The notes: a model not told the origin generated them from the letters alone. A stretch of DNA of 64,000 nt from Elysia crispata (GCA_033675545.1 JAWDGP010000055.1:132501-196500), one strand, 5' to 3'; positions 1-13,523 are shown, counted from the stretch's first letter. Numbers and translations are program-made.

Positions 1-122
1 TATTCAATCCTCATGGGTACATTCAAAATCGATGTTTCCCAATAACATAATTAAAAAGACATAAACACATAGTATAAAAATGTAGGTGTTTATTTTGAAA
101 AAATACACCCACCCACACACAC

Positions 123-124
<2 letters not shown>

Positions 125-203
<79 letters not shown>

Positions 204-206
204 TAT

Positions 207-271
<65 letters not shown>

Positions 272-272
272 C
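125..272. repeat. (AT)n followed by (TAA)n microsatellite
   Basis: About 80 bp of AT dinucleotides run directly into about 65 bp of TAA trinucleotides. Open frames here encode only poly-Ile/Tyr or poly-Asn and are repeat artefacts. The tract lies in the intron just upstream of the GTPase exon at 344. Confidence 0.95.
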
Positions 273-343
273 AATAGAATAGTTTCAAGAGCTGCCGGCC
301 ATTGACCATGGCCCTCATTACGATCTACCTCCTTCATTCCCAG

Positions 344-445
344 TGGCACCCTGAGCTTCACTTCCACTGCCCACACGTGCCCATTGTCCTTGTGGGCACC
401 AAGCTGGACCTTAGGAGCGAGAAGAACTTGACCACAGCCAAAACG
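344..445 (+). CDS. Rac/Rho-type small GTPase, penultimate coding exon (partial gene)
   Basis: Seen: a 34-codon exon, phase 0 at both ends, preceded by a pyrimidine-rich acceptor ending in CAG and followed by a GTGAGG donor. It reads [19 protein letters not shown], then KLDLR, then a short variable stretch. Known: WxPE, [18 protein letters not shown] is the Rho-family core that holds the G4 guanine-specificity motif (TKLD). In Rac1 the matching sequence also starts at a Trp. Rho-family GTPases switch between GDP and GTP forms at membranes and control actin. The exon joins in frame to the one at 2076. The insert region after LDLR is about six residues shorter than in Rac1, so this is a divergent Rac/Mtl/Rho paralogue rather than a clear orthologue. 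The G1-G3 exons lie left of the window. Confidence 0.88.
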
Positions 446-2075
446 GTGAGGGTTCGGATCCACGTCATCATAGACTGGTCTTGTTGTTCTTACAAAACCT
501 TACGATTTTATTGGATAAACTGCGCTAGTTCAAATATATACTAATCCATTTATTCTTTCAAAAAAAAAAGGTCAATACGAGAAATTGAAGAGTATTATCA
601 GTTTTCGGTTCGAAATATATCGATGAAAATTCCGATTGTTTTTTCTTGGGCGACAAACTCTCACGGAATACCGTGTGGATCTCACTTGTTCCGTGAATTT
701 TTTCCAGAGAAGCTGATTTTAGTTCTGTTCCACGATCAGGAGCACCGGTAAGACACCGTTAGTAGATATCGCTTCATGTTACATTTCATTCACCCTACTT
801 GCTGTTCTTGTCTTTAGGTATATTTTGGACACCAATGAAGTAACGTATAAGCTTTAATGGTAGTGAAAGATTCAGGTCGATAAAAGTCTGGGGAGGCTAA
901 AATTTAATGGTTGTTTGAGGTTCAGCTTTTTTTTCTCAGATATAGTCAACATCTAAAGCAAGGGCAGTATTCTTTGCTGCTTTGGTTATTGCAGTCGCCT
1001 CATTGGTTAGGAAATCTGTAAAACCTTAAAACGTATTTCGATTAAATTTAGCTCTTCAAATTCTTATCATAGTCTTACAAGAGAAGGCTCTTAAGGCTTA
1101 GATTACTGAAATACATTTTTAGGGCGATCTTGTTAATATAGGGAGCATTTTTTTAAAATCATTCCGTAAACTTTCTACTTCTTTGCAGTTCTGTGTCGTT
1201 CACTTTTCTTCATGCTTTGTAAAGCCAGCACATTTTCCATGCTGATCCTATTTAACATCTACTTAGCTTGACTGATTTTTACCTCGTTTCATAGTAGGAA
1301 AAAAATTGTTTGTTCAATCGATCAACGTTTTTTTATTTTTTTTTTTTAGTTTACTTCTATTTTCAGCAGGTTAGTACCTTACCTTCTTCCTATCCAGATT
1401 TTATTTTTTTCTAGACCTGGTTTTCTCAGCCTGACATACTCAATCTCCTAAGTTAGTGATTCAAAATAGTTTTGATCACTATGGTGAAATCAAAATGTTT
1501 GAAATAAATAAATGATGACTCAAGTGTCAAAGCATCTATCCATTTCTCCCAACAATTAAATGCATTTTTACACAAAATTTATAATTTCCTTTTATTTCCA
1601 CATTAGATTCAAGAGTAAATGAAGTATAGATGTAGGCTTATATTGTTGCAGGCTCCTGATTTTTTTTCCCTCCACATAAGATCCAAGTCTTATTTTTAGA
1701 CAAATTTTGCTAAATGGAAACAAAATATATTTTTTGTAGAGCACATCAATGCCTTCTTATTGTCTTTAGAAATTTGTTTGAATCTAAATTTAAACAAGAT
1801 TAATCTTGTGGTGGCTTTTTTTTTAATAGAATAAAATTTATCTTTGTTGTAAGAGCAGAAATAAAGTTTTAACCAAGACTTTATTGACTAAAATTCAATA
1901 TTCTTTTTTTTTTTTTTTTACCTTGTTGGTGGTCAGAGAAACAGGGGAGACAATCTCGAAAAGTATCAAAGAATTGGAGTAAATGCAATGCTCTACCTTT
2001 ACTTGACAAGGTATAAAATAAATAGCAAAATTTGTAGCACTTGGGGTCAATTTCTTCTTTTCGTTTCTTTCCCAG
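446..2075 (+). other. Intron of the Rac/Rho-type GTPase gene
   Basis: 1.63 kb, AT-rich, bounded by GTGAGG and TTTCCCAG. No other gene was seen in it. It contains the decayed duplicate exon described at 1926-2011. Confidence 0.8.
1926..2011 (+). pseudogene. Decayed tandem copy of the GTPase terminal exon
   Basis: This stretch aligns without gaps to the first 28 codons of the real last exon at 2076 and is about two-thirds identical by eye. It keeps LVxxxxGE, the SIK/TIK segment and the CS of the ECSAL (G5) motif. The codon matching the Tyr before the G5 motif is TAA, and the codon matching the Gln after it is TGA. The acceptor AG at the homologous position reads TG. It is therefore a non-functional exon duplicate, lying about 150 bp upstream of the functional exon. 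Confidence 0.75.
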
Positions 2076-2249
2076 CTGGTGGCCAAAGGAGAAGGGGAGA
2101 AAATTGCTAGAACCATCAAAGCCGTGAAGTATTTGGAGTGTTCTGCCCTTACCCAGGAAAACTTACAAGAAGTGTTTGATGAAGTAATTAGAGCTAATAT
2201 CCAAAGACCTATAAGAAAACGAGCGAAAAGAGTCTGTTTGTTAATATAG
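2076..2249 (+). CDS. Rac/Rho-type small GTPase, last coding exon with CaaX box
   Basis: 57 codons plus TAG, with acceptor TTTCCCAG. Seen: the G5 motif region [11 protein letters not shown] (about residues 17-27 of the exon), the C-terminal helix EVFDEVIRA, then a polybasic run (RPIRKRAKR) and the terminal tetrapeptide CLLI. Known: ECSAL is the Rac/Cdc42-type G5 sequence. A basic stretch plus CaaX ending in a large aliphatic residue predicts geranylgeranylation and plasma-membrane targeting, as in Rac1 (CLLL). The phase-0 junction with the exon at 344 restores a continuous Rho-family C-terminal half. The exact paralogue (Rac, Mtl-like or Rho) cannot be assigned without the N-terminal exons. 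Confidence 0.92.
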   Translation: MVAKGEGEKIARTIKAVKYLECSALTQENLQEVFDEVIRANIQRPIRKRAKRVCLLI

Positions 2250-2475
2250 AAAAGAATGATAGGCGTCTTGATAAAGCGAATAAACCATGATAGCCGTGCT
2301 AACATAATGAAGACAGGCCTATCCATCTTTTGAAGACACAATTTGATAGAAAATTTTACAACAATGAACGTTGCCTTCACCATTTGTTTAAATTTTTTTT
2401 TATAAAAATTTAAAAATTTACAGTTTTGAAAAATATAGCATGCTGTGTTTTTTTACATCTAGTTTTGTTGACTGA

Positions 2476-2481
2476 AATAAA
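2476..2481 (+). promoter_or_regulatory. Candidate poly(A) signal of the GTPase gene
   Basis: AATAAA 227 nt downstream of the stop codon at 2249. It is the first hexamer in the presumed 3' UTR. Use is inferred only from position. Confidence 0.5.
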
Positions 2482-3245
2482 TGATTCAAAGCGCTTATGC
2501 AATAATGGCCTCTATTTCATAAGTTGCAAGTGTATAGTGCAACAATTGATTGTGTAAAAAAGTCATACTCCTTTCCCTAGAAAATGTTTCAATTTAATTG
2601 TAGTATTTAGAAAAGTATATATCGTCCGAAATCATTATCTGAAGATAACCTCAACTTTTTTTAATCTGAGCAAATGGATCTAAAGCTTCTCAGCGGTTGA
2701 AATGTCTATAACCGTTAGAAGTCTATATTTAGATTAGGTTTAATTATCAGCGAAGGGAAACGAACATTCAACTTTCTATCATCGGAAAATAGCTTTAATT
2801 TACAAAAAAAAAAAAAAAACAAGATGCCTTTTTCCTTCCCCAATTCTATTCTCTAGGATACATTTGAATGTCACTAAAGATTGATTGTTCATTCCTTTAC
2901 ATTGTATAAATGTTTTGAAGCAAGAATTTTTGTAAGACAGAAATGTGACTGTAATGGCACTTTAATATTATCTATAAGATGCCCCTCTTTTTTAAAATCA
3001 CTTTATAAAGAAAACTCTATCTATGCATGTTAAACTCATATTCTGCTTATCAGATGTAAATTTTGAAAATTATAATGATGTAAGAGAAGAATGTTGCGAT
3101 TTGTAGAGAAATGTACCCCTTGTTTATCACTATAAAATAGATGTTTTACTCTTCTGAATGCAAAATATTTTTATAAAAGATCAAAGAAAGAGATAGGTGT
3201 GATGAATATTTGTATATCGCTGTTACAGCTTTTACATCTACTATC
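2482..3245. other. AT-rich region without a recognised gene
   Basis: Probably 3' UTR remnant and intergenic DNA. No coding signal, structured RNA or tandem array was seen apart from short A/T homopolymers. Confidence 0.6.
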
Positions 3246-3896
<651 letters not shown>

Positions 3897-5900
3897 AATT
3901 ATCCCATGATGCTATTGATAGTTATTATTTAATTTGCTGTTAAATTTATCAGTATTTATGCCATTACCGGTATCATCATCATTTTTCTGTTATTGTTGTT
4001 GACGTATTGTGTTTACGATCATTTCTGTTTTTCTTTACCTTTGTGTAGGCTATCCGCGTAAGGAATTGATGCAAGATCACTTTTTAAAATCTCTTTCTGC
4101 TTCAATATTGTTAAAATGAACTACAATTGTTTTTATATCTTTCCTGATGTACTGTGATTTGCATTCCGGGTAGGAAAAAAAATAATTTTCAGACCAATAT
4201 TATAAAGTTATGAAAGTATCTTATAACTTTGAAATTTATCATTTCATTTTTGTACGAACAACATCAAGTAATCATTAAATTTATATAAATAATAAAAGAA
4301 ACTAAAATTTTGTGTTAGCTTGTGTAAATTATGGAACTCCTCTACTTCCCTTTGAAATTAATAGAGTTAGTGATTAATTTGTATAAGACTTTATCATAAA
4401 ATACACAAGGAACTTTTGTACTTAGTTCAAGCCCTCACAGCTTCGGTCTTGCCCCAATGGGCTGAAGCATTTAAACATTTATTTTTATATCTGATGCAAT
4501 AAGATGCGAAAAATAAAGTATTTAACGAATATTTTCAAAGAGTTTTATGTGGAGCAGCTTTACATTTTAATCTCGGCATAATGTGAGTAAATAAGCTTCA
4601 TATATAACAATGGCAAGTTTCGTTCCTTTTTTAGTTCATTTTTTTGTAATATTATTTTTTAATACAGCACTTGAACTATATCATGAAATATTTAGTGCAA
4701 GTGCTATGAACATTTTTAGCTACCCCTTGACAGCAACAATAAGTCTAAGTTTGCTGGAATGTAAGTTAAGACATATTTTATATTTCCTACTGTAAGGGAA
4801 TTCTCACCAACATTTGTGAGAAGCTCTTGAGAGTTTTACAGGCTGGGATTTAAATATAAAAACTGGTGAAAAACCGTTGCTGGTATTATAGCATTTAACA
4901 AAAAAAAAAAACAAAAACAAAAAAAAAAAAACAGAATTACGTCCGAATTATATTTGAAAGAACATTTAAAATAACACATATTCATCATAATAATTATTGT
5001 GATCCACAGTTTTCTGTCTAATTCATTCAGAAGAGTAACTAAAAGAGTAACTTATACTACATAAGTTTCATATGATGCTTCCAAATGCTATAAAGTTGTG
5101 GATTCAGTTGATTCTAACTGTCACCTAAAGTCAAGTGGTTTTGGAGTTGTAATATAGAGATTTTACCATGTGAAACGGGGTCCTCAGATACAGGACACGT
5201 TTTCCAATATTTAACAAGTTAATAAAAAATACAGCAGAAAAACACTTGTCTATTTCAGCAACATCTATTGTCTATATCCATAGTGGCGAGATACACAGCA
5301 ATATATTTTGTTTTGAACATACTCCATGCATAATGCAGAGTAGCTATCCAGAAGAGGTAATTTCAATGGGAGAAAAAAGACCTCTTCAGTCTTACACAAA
5401 CCATAGTTTGTCTTCTGATAATCATTTGAATGAAGTAGAGCATCGTTGAAATGACATTCATTCCACTTCAACCGAGAATCAATTACGTTGTGAGTTCTCA
5501 CACGAATTCCCAAATAATTTTTTTATATAACGTTTCATTATATTTTACACCTCAGTTTTCTTCAAAATAGCAACACAACCAAGCATGAGCTTCTCAGGGT
5601 GTAAACTATTGCAACAGTTCTCACTAAATAGGTAAAAAAAAATTATTATCAGAACATGCACAGTTGCCCAACCCTACATGAAAAAAGGCAAACATGTAAA
5701 TAAGATAATGTGGATAAAAACAAAAACTCATTTTTCGCACTTTGAAAAACAAGTGCTCGATGAATAGAGGGTCTATAATTAAAAAAAAAATGTTAATTTA
5801 GCTGGATTTCAAAGGACGTCTCTGGGACAGAATGCGATAGATAGATGTCTGAGTATTGTGTTGTACTTCTGTTAAAAAGTCTAGCATGAGTCTTCATATC
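3897..5900. other. No gene recognised
   Basis: AT-rich DNA with short A runs (about 4899-4932). The open frames of 60-80 codons present have no recognisable motif and no convincing splice context. Confidence 0.6.
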
Positions 5901-5924
5901 TCTTCCGCATCCACTCACAACATC

Positions 5925-7010
5925 TCGCGTGAGTCTGGTCATCTGTTGCATGTTCATTCAGAACATTTAGTATGAGACTGGTTACATGTTGCACCATTAC
6001 TTGTATCATTTAATTTTAGTCTGGTCATCTGCTGCATGTTCATTCAGAACATTTAGTATGAGACTGGTTACATGTTGCACGTTTACTTGTATCATTTTGT
6101 TTAGTCTCGTTATCTGTAGCACGTTCATTCAGAACATTTAATATGAGACTGGTTACATGCTGCACCATTACTTGTATCATTTAATTTTAGTCTGGTCATC
6201 TGCTGCATGTTCATTCAGAACATTTAATATGAGACTGGTTACATGTTGCACGTTTACTTGTATCATTTTGTTTAGTCTCGTTATCTGTAGCACGTTCATT
6301 CAGAAGATTTAGTATGAGACTGGTTACATGCTGCACCATTACTTGTATCATTTAATTTTAGTCTGGTCATCTGCTGCATGTTCATTCAGAACATTTAATA
6401 TGAGACTGGTTACATGTTGCACGTTTACTTGTATCATTTTGTTTAGTCTCGTTATCTGTAGCACGTTCATTCAGAACATTTAGTATGAGATTGGTTACAT
6501 GTTGCACGTTCATTCAGAACATTTAGTATGAGACTGGTTACATGCTGCACCATTACTTGTATCATTTAATTTTAGTCTGGTTACTTGTTGCACGTTCATT
6601 CAGAAGATTTAGTATGAGATTGGTTACATGTTGCACGTTCATTCAGAAGATTTAGTATGAGACTGGTTACATGTTGCACATTTACTTGTATCATTTAATT
6701 GTAGTCTGGCTACCTGTTGCATGTTCATTCAGAACATTTAGTATGAGACTGGCTACATGTTGCACGTTTACTTAAATCGTTTAATTTTAGTCTGGTTATT
6801 TGTTGCACGTTCATTTAGAAGATTTAGTATGAGATTGGTTACATGTTGCACGTTTACTTAAATCGTTTAATTTTAGTCTGGTTACCTGTTGCACGTTAAT
6901 TCAGAGCATTTAGTATGAGACTGGTTACATGCTGCACCATTACTTGTATACTTTAATTTTAGTCTGGTCACCTGTTGCACGTTCTCATAGAACGTCTAAA
7001 ATAAATGTGA
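5925..7010. repeat. Minisatellite: ~43-bp units organised as a 171-bp higher-order repeat
   Basis: Units begin with variants of CTGGTTACATGTTGCAC and carry GTTCATTCAGAACATTTAG. Landmarks (TTAATTTTAG) recur at 6010, 6181 and 6352, exactly 171 bp apart. Each 171-bp block contains two related halves, and each half contains two ~43-bp units. The right part (6480-7010) is less regular. Confidence 0.92.
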
Positions 7011-7225
7011 CTCTGGTTTTTTGTTGCAAACTCACTCAGACTATTAATTAGTAAAGTTGTGAAGCACCTTAAAAAACAAAAATAAGTAGATTGCCACAGC
7101 GACATTCAATTTTAGTAATTAGTATAAGAGTACTATGAGTCTGGTTATCTGTTGCCCTCAGACAATTTCGTATGAGTCATTTTATCTGTTGCACGTTCAC
7201 TTTGAACGTTTAACGCGAGCCTGGA

Positions 7226-7720
7226 GATCTGTTGCACGATGGCTTAGACCAACAACTATGAGGCATGTGATCTGTTGCACGATGGCTTAGACCAACAACT
7301 ATGAGGCATGTGATATGTTGCACGATGGCTTAGACCAACAACTATGAGGAATGTGATCTGTTGCACGATGGCTTAGACCAACAACTATGAGGCATGTGAT
7401 CTGTTGCACGATGGCTTAGACCAACAACTATCAGGCATGTGATATGTTGCACGATGGCTTAGACCAACAACTATGAGGCATGTGATATGTTGCACGATGG
7501 CTTAGACCAACAACTATGAGGCATGTGATATGTTGCACGATGGCTTAGACCAACAACTATGAGGCATGTGATATGTTGCACGATGGCTTAGACCAACAAC
7601 TATGAGGAATGTGATCTGTTGCACGATGGCTTAGACCAACAACTATGAGGAATGTGATCCGTTGCACGATGGCTTAGACTAACAACTATGAGGCATGTGA
7701 TCTGTTGCAAGTTCACTGCA
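7226..7720. repeat. Homogenised 43-bp minisatellite, 11 copies plus a partial
   Basis: GATCTGTTGCACGATGGCTT recurs every 43 bp (7226, 7269, 7312 and so on to 7699) with very few changes (GATCT/GATAT, GGCAT/GGAAT). The shared TCTGTTGCAC core shows it belongs to the same family as the adjoining 171-bp array but has been homogenised separately. Confidence 0.95.
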
Positions 7721-8262
7721 AACTGCTTGAGACTACAACAGACTTACTCTCTGCTGCCTGGTATCACAATCAGTCTATTGCGAGTCGTTTTGGGAATTGA
7801 ACGCGAATCAGGTAATCATATTGCCACAACCTGTGAATATGCCAGAAATATGGTCGACACAGTCGGCTATTTATTCAGATTTTGCCTTAAGTATAAAAAA
7901 TGATAGATTTTTGAATGGTATACAATCCGTGTGAATTCACAGGTGTATGGGCCAATAAATACAAAAACTGAAATCATTTAAAAGGCTTGAATAAATGACC
8001 AAGGAATAGCACAGTTATAAATAACGTAAATTGTTGCCTTAATAAAAGGCTTCTATAGGTATAATTATAATATTATTGGATACATTAGACAAAGCGATTT
8101 GTTGACATTAACATAAGAGACAAAAATCAGATTTGTATTTTAAACCACAAGATTATTTCAAAAGCATTCAATTGAACAGGCGTCCTATAGGCCTATTTTC
8201 TTTTTATGTTTACCTGATTCTGTGTCCTAAGGTGTTTGATTGTTTCATTCTGCTTGTCTTTT
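7721..8262. other. No gene recognised
   Basis: AT-rich sequence between the 43-bp array and a (CT)n tract. Nothing identifiable was seen. Confidence 0.55.
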
Positions 8263-8289
8263 GTATGTCTCAGTCTCTGTCTGCCTGTC

Positions 8290-8352
<63 letters not shown>

Positions 8353-8665
8353 CTCTCTCTCTTTCTCTCCCTCTCTCTCTCTTTCTCTCTCTTCCTCTCT
8401 CTTCTTTCTCTCTCTCTCTTTCTCTCTCTCACTTGACCATATTCTGCAACAACCCCTAGGGATGTATGAGCCTTACAAGGAGGTTTACAGTTTCCTTTTC
8501 TTTTTAATTTATATGTATTTAATTCTTTTCATAGCTTTACAGAAATAGGAAAAAAAAACTCGGCTACATTCTGTTCTTCCACCTCTCCCCCACCTCCCAC
8601 ACACACCTACCACACCTTCTATACACACACACACTCTCTCTCTCTCATTCCCTCTCTTTATCAGG

Positions 8666-8722
<57 letters not shown>
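8263..8722. repeat. Two (CT)n / CTGT polypyrimidine tracts
   Basis: Imperfect CT and CTGT repeats at 8263-8436 and again at about 8634-8722, separated by ordinary sequence. The Ser/Leu-rich and Arg/Glu-rich frames across them are repeat artefacts. Confidence 0.95.
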
Positions 8723-8729
<7 letters not shown>

Positions 8730-11700
8730 ACCTCCCTATCTGTGTCTCTTGTAACACTGCATAGCTCTTGAAGTACAAAATTCCTAAACAATGAGTAGAC
8801 TTAACCACATAATAATGGGTAGAAAATGCTTCAATTACTGTATTAAGAGGAGCATTTCACCTCAAGACTGGAGGGTTCTCTATCTACTCTTAAACGAACT
8901 CTTTGTCAATGTCAGTGAAAAGAAATAATAGTGTTGATTATTGAATAAAATCTAATTTATCTCTTTTTATTCTCTTCTAATGTATTTCGAACTCTTCCAC
9001 TTCAATCAGTCAAAAAAAAACTCGGGTGCTCAGTAAGACATTTGGGACTTGATGAAAGAGAGAGAGGGAGAGAGAGGAAGAGAGAGAGAGGGAGAGAGAA
9101 AGAGAAAGAGAGAGAGAGAGAGGAGGGGAGCGAAGACAGAGACTGACAAAGAGACAAACCATAGAAAGGTGAAAAGAAAGGAGTGACACATTTAATAACT
9201 CTTATAGTTGTTTTTTTTTTCTTTATTCTGTTGTTGTGATTAAAAAAAAAACAACACTTTTTTCCTAGCTATTGAAAGTTTTGATCTGACTTGGGGGGGG
9301 GGAGGTATAATTGCAGAATGTCCTTTTGTTATAGCAGCTCTTACTACAAGCAATAATAAGAATGGCTGCACAGATCTACAGAAACGTCTGTCATTCACAT
9401 TCGTTGAATGCAACGCTTATTACACTGTGGCCTTGAGGAGGGTGACATAGCTGAAAATGTCAACAAATGTTCTTGTCATTAAAATGCCCTGGTATTGAGC
9501 TACTGTATTCAATATATCCGGAGAATAATAAAGTCAAAATGTAAATGACAAAGTAAATGTCCTATACAAACTGGAGCTAAACAGAGTAAATTTGAGATTG
9601 TTTTAAAGTTTAGGTATTAAATTTGTCGCGCACAGTTGAGGACTGATGAGAGAAGAAGAGGTGGCGATGGATCTGGCAGTAGTGCGTGTGTGCGTGTGTG
9701 TGTGAGTGTATGTGTGCACGAAGTTCGGAATGGGTAATTGGTAGGACGATAAACATCTTAAATCGTGGCAGAAAATGTACGTTAGAAGGGTTTAGACCAA
9801 AATTATTTCTTTAGGCAGATTGAATTACTTCCGAAAAGCATAATCATACTGAATGTTGTTTACAAAGACGCATTTTTTTTTTTTTGGTCTACCCTTATCG
9901 ATTAACTAACTCGTCCAACTAACCACACGCTCAAGAAATGACGTATGGCAGTAGGCCTGTTTTGTTTGGCATTCTTTTTTTATCGTGGTCACCCGCACAT
10001 ATTCTGACCTAGCACTGGACAAGGTCATACAGGCAAGCGCCCATACACACCGACACACCTCCATAATGCCTTGCGCTGATTGGCTCAAACTAGGTTTGCG
10101 GATTACAAGGTGACAACACCCCCCAAAAATCGTTACACACTTTGCGAGTGTAAAAAGAAGTTATCTACACCACAGGGAAACCCGAGACTGCACGAGTCCT
10201 GGTATAGGGTGACAATCGGGTTACTTGTTTTACACTGACAGGGACACAGCTGCTATCACTGTGGCTCGGTCCTCTTCTAAAGGTCCTAGAGCAAGGCAAC
10301 CATTTAAAATAAAATGATGTAGAGGTGAGATGGCAAATTAAAAAAAAACTGAAAGAAAAAAAAAACATCCCCCCCTCTCAAAGAGAAAAAACAACAACAA
10401 CAAAACAAAACAAAATACAAAAGAAAAAAACAAAGCAACCCAGCCATTTACGCGATATCTTAAAATACACAGGCTTAAGACGTGCCTTTGAAACTAATCG
10501 ATACACAGGTAGCGCTTATTGTCAATCTCTTCTTGTTCTTGTTTTTTTGTTCTTTTTCTTGTTGCTTTTGTTGTTGCTGTTCTTCTTCTTAATGCTAACA
10601 ATAGTCATAAAATAGCAACAACAGTTATCATTAAAAAAAAAATACTGATGATATTGATAGCTGTAGTGATAAAACATGTCGGCAAAAAAGAATTACAGAG
10701 GATAGAGGAGGAGGAAAGAGGGGAGATCGAGAATAAAGGTAAAGATGAGGTGCAAGGCTTTGAAGAGAAAGCAAACTAGTTTTGACAAAAGTCGAATGAT
10801 AATTGATACTAGGAGGAGGAAAAGAGGGGGGAGGGGGGGTGTTTTGTTTTGCATTTTACACTTCGTGCTTGACTTGTTTGCAACAGCAAGCACAGCCTTC
10901 CTAGATATTTCCATGTCATGTCAAGGAACTACATTTTGTGTCAGCAAGGAGCCAACCTTGTCATTTTACCCGGAGTTCCCAACCTGTGGGCTATAGCGCT
11001 TAAGGCCTTGCTCTTACAGATCCTTTGTTAGTGGCGCATGAGGGCAGTCTAGTCCTCCTACATGAAGAGCCGTGATGGCCATTGGCATTTCTATACCCGA
11101 CTGGCGCAGGGGTCCCGAGTTTCACTGTTGACAGCCTTGGTTTTGTGGGCCAGCTGAACAGTGGTGACAAGTACAGGACGCACGGTGCACAGATCTTGGC
11201 CCAGACCCAGGTTTACACAGTCAAACATTGGCTCTAGGTAGATTACCGCTTGATTTAGTTCCTCCCCTCAACTCGGCGCAGTGCGATTCTAGATTGGACC
11301 AGGCTGTTAATAATTATCTGTTATCGGGGTGCAGACAGAAGTCTTCTGATTGCTTCGATTGCGAAATACACATTTTTGTGAAGTATATATGCGATTTTTT
11401 TTTCTTCGTTTTGATTACGATCTAGAATGATCTAGAAAGATGAAGGACTTAAAACTGTTACAATTCTATCGTATTATATTATCTGGTACTCTTACAGCAT
11501 CATAAGTTTAAGCGGTTTTTCGTTGTATTTGTTTATTATAGTTGGGTTTGCGTGTTTTTCATAGCTTATTTTTCTTTCTTTTGTGAAGTTTTCCGAGGTT
11601 TGTTACCGTTAGTTAATAATTCTTTTCTTTTCGGTGAGGCTGCTTAAACAAGGTAAGGACAAACTGAATGAGTCGTTGTATTTTACTTCAACATGTATCT

Positions 11701-11790
11701 TCTATGTAGTAAATAATTAGAGGACTCAACATTTCATGTCATTCTAACTGTTAAATGAAAAAAAAAAGGGAGCAACTATCGCAAATATTT
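8723..11790. other. Gene-poor region with simple repeats
   Basis: A (GA)n tract lies at 9057-9124, a poly-G run near 9292-9301, a (TG)n patch near 9685-9715 and A-rich DNA at 10338-10435. The stretch 10900-11300 has higher GC and no repeats, but no open frame or RNA was recognised. Around 9420-9490 there is a weak resemblance to the 3' end of a retroelement. Confidence 0.55.
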
Positions 11791-11809
11791 TAAAAAATTA
11801 AATTGGCGA

Positions 11810-12610
11810 AAATGTATTTAGAAATAGAGAGTGTTAGTAATACCGGAAAACAGTACATTCCATATTTTCCCTTACTCTTGATAAAAATCGTTCGTGGCAT
11901 GCCAAAAGTACTCTATATCCAGGGAAAAACAGCAAATTTCATGCTTTCCCATTGTGTTCTGACATTCAAGAAAAAATTAATTGCATTCGTGGCTTAGTAA
12001 AAGTAAAATCTATTCGGCAAAACAGTTAAGTCCGTATTTTCCCACAGTACTCTGACTGGCAGTTGAATGCACTCGCGCCAAAAGTACTCAATATACCGGA
12101 AAACAACAAATTCCATATTTATTTTCCTCATACTGTTCTGACTTTCTATAAAAAGCATTCGTGACATACCAAAAATACTCAATATACCGGAAAACAACAA
12201 AATTAATTCCATATTTATTTTCCTCATACTGTTCTGACTTTCAATAAAAAGCCTTCGTGGCATACCAAAAACACTGAATATACCCGAAAACAACAAATTC
12301 CGTATTTTTTCACACTCTTCTGACTTTCAGAAAGAAAGCCTTCGTGAAGTAACAAAAAAAAAAAAAATATCAATATACCGGAAAACAACAAATTCCATAT
12401 TTCCTCATACTATTCTGACTTTCAATAAAAAGCCTTCGTGGCATGCCAAAAGTGCTCAATACACCGGAAAACAATAAATTCCCATTTGTCCATGCTATTC
12501 TGACTTTTAATAAAGAAAGCGTTATGTGGCATACCAAAAGTATTCTATATATCGGAAAACAGCTACTTCCGTACTTTTCCATATCGGACAACAACAAATT
12601 TTGCACATTT
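11810..12610. repeat. Minisatellite with 86-96-bp units
   Basis: The landmark ATATACCGGAAAACAACAAA recurs at about 12091, 12182, 12278, 12373, 12459 and 12547, with more diverged copies to the left. Each unit also carries TTCTGACTTTCAATAAAAAG and a CTTCGTGGCATACCAAAA segment. Spacing varies, so small indels have accumulated. Confidence 0.9.
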
Positions 12611-13523
12611 TCAACTGTACACGCACATCACACTCAAACATAAAGTAACGAGAGGCGCACCACCAAGCGTTTTCCACTGCTGCCGTTTACCATTCGCATC
12701 TACAAGAAAATGAGGGTTTAAAATGAGGGTTTAAAATGATCTATAACATGTGTTGGGATTTTACAAAATAAGTTATTGATTCTTTTTTGTCTAAAAAAAT
12801 GAAACCGGCTCGAGAAAGAGGTATTTTCTAGCTCTAACGCCTTAGTGGCATATATAATGTTAATTTAACCCTACTGCTGCGCAGCACCTATATTTAGCTA
12901 TCGTGGCCTCTGCGCTACTCTTAAATATTTTTCGCCCCAACTGCGGGTAAGCATGGACGCAGGACTGGGGTTAAGAAGTAAGTTAATTAGGCCTGGGCCA
13001 CACCAATTATCCTTGGGATCTATGATCACTCTAGTCTAGTTCAGATAACAAAAACAAAAACTCATTCATACACGATCAACAGCTAATTTTAGAAGAGTAG
13101 AAGAGAATTATTATTAAAAAATGAATTACTCCACTTTTCAGACAGAATAGTTTTTGGATTAAAAAGGTAGAGACAAAACTTATATCAAAATTGTAGATAA
13201 TCAAGTACTAGATTGATTTAACACCATCAGAAATTATAGATTAACAATGACTGTTTTGTTTTTGTTTTTGTTTTTTTTGCTTGTTTATTTTGTTTTGTTT
13301 CTTTTTGTTTTTGCTTTGCAAGCTATTATTTTTTGTTTTTGTTGTTTAAATTTTATATTTTTATTATTTTGTTTTTTCGTTTTATTTTTTACATTCTGTT
13401 CAAAGTTTTATCCTTTCCTTTACCACGGCTCTCTGCGCTGGTAATTTTCCTCATGTGATCAGTGATTCTCTTATAAGTTATGATTTATTCTCTTTGTATA
13501 TGTGGCTCTTTGTGTCTTGGCAG
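12611..13523. other. No gene recognised
   Basis: AT-rich; includes a T-rich/G-poor stretch at 13247-13420. Nothing identifiable. Confidence 0.55.

Noticed and set aside
5925-7720. CRISPR-like regular spacing of repeats
   Set aside because: The intervals are themselves repeated, there are no unique spacers, and the genome is eukaryotic.
8193-8548. Several overlapping 60-108-codon frames rich in Ser/Leu or Arg/Glu
   Set aside because: They are translations of (CT)n/(GA)n repeats and show no unique sequence. The same applies to similar frames over every GA/CT tract in the window.
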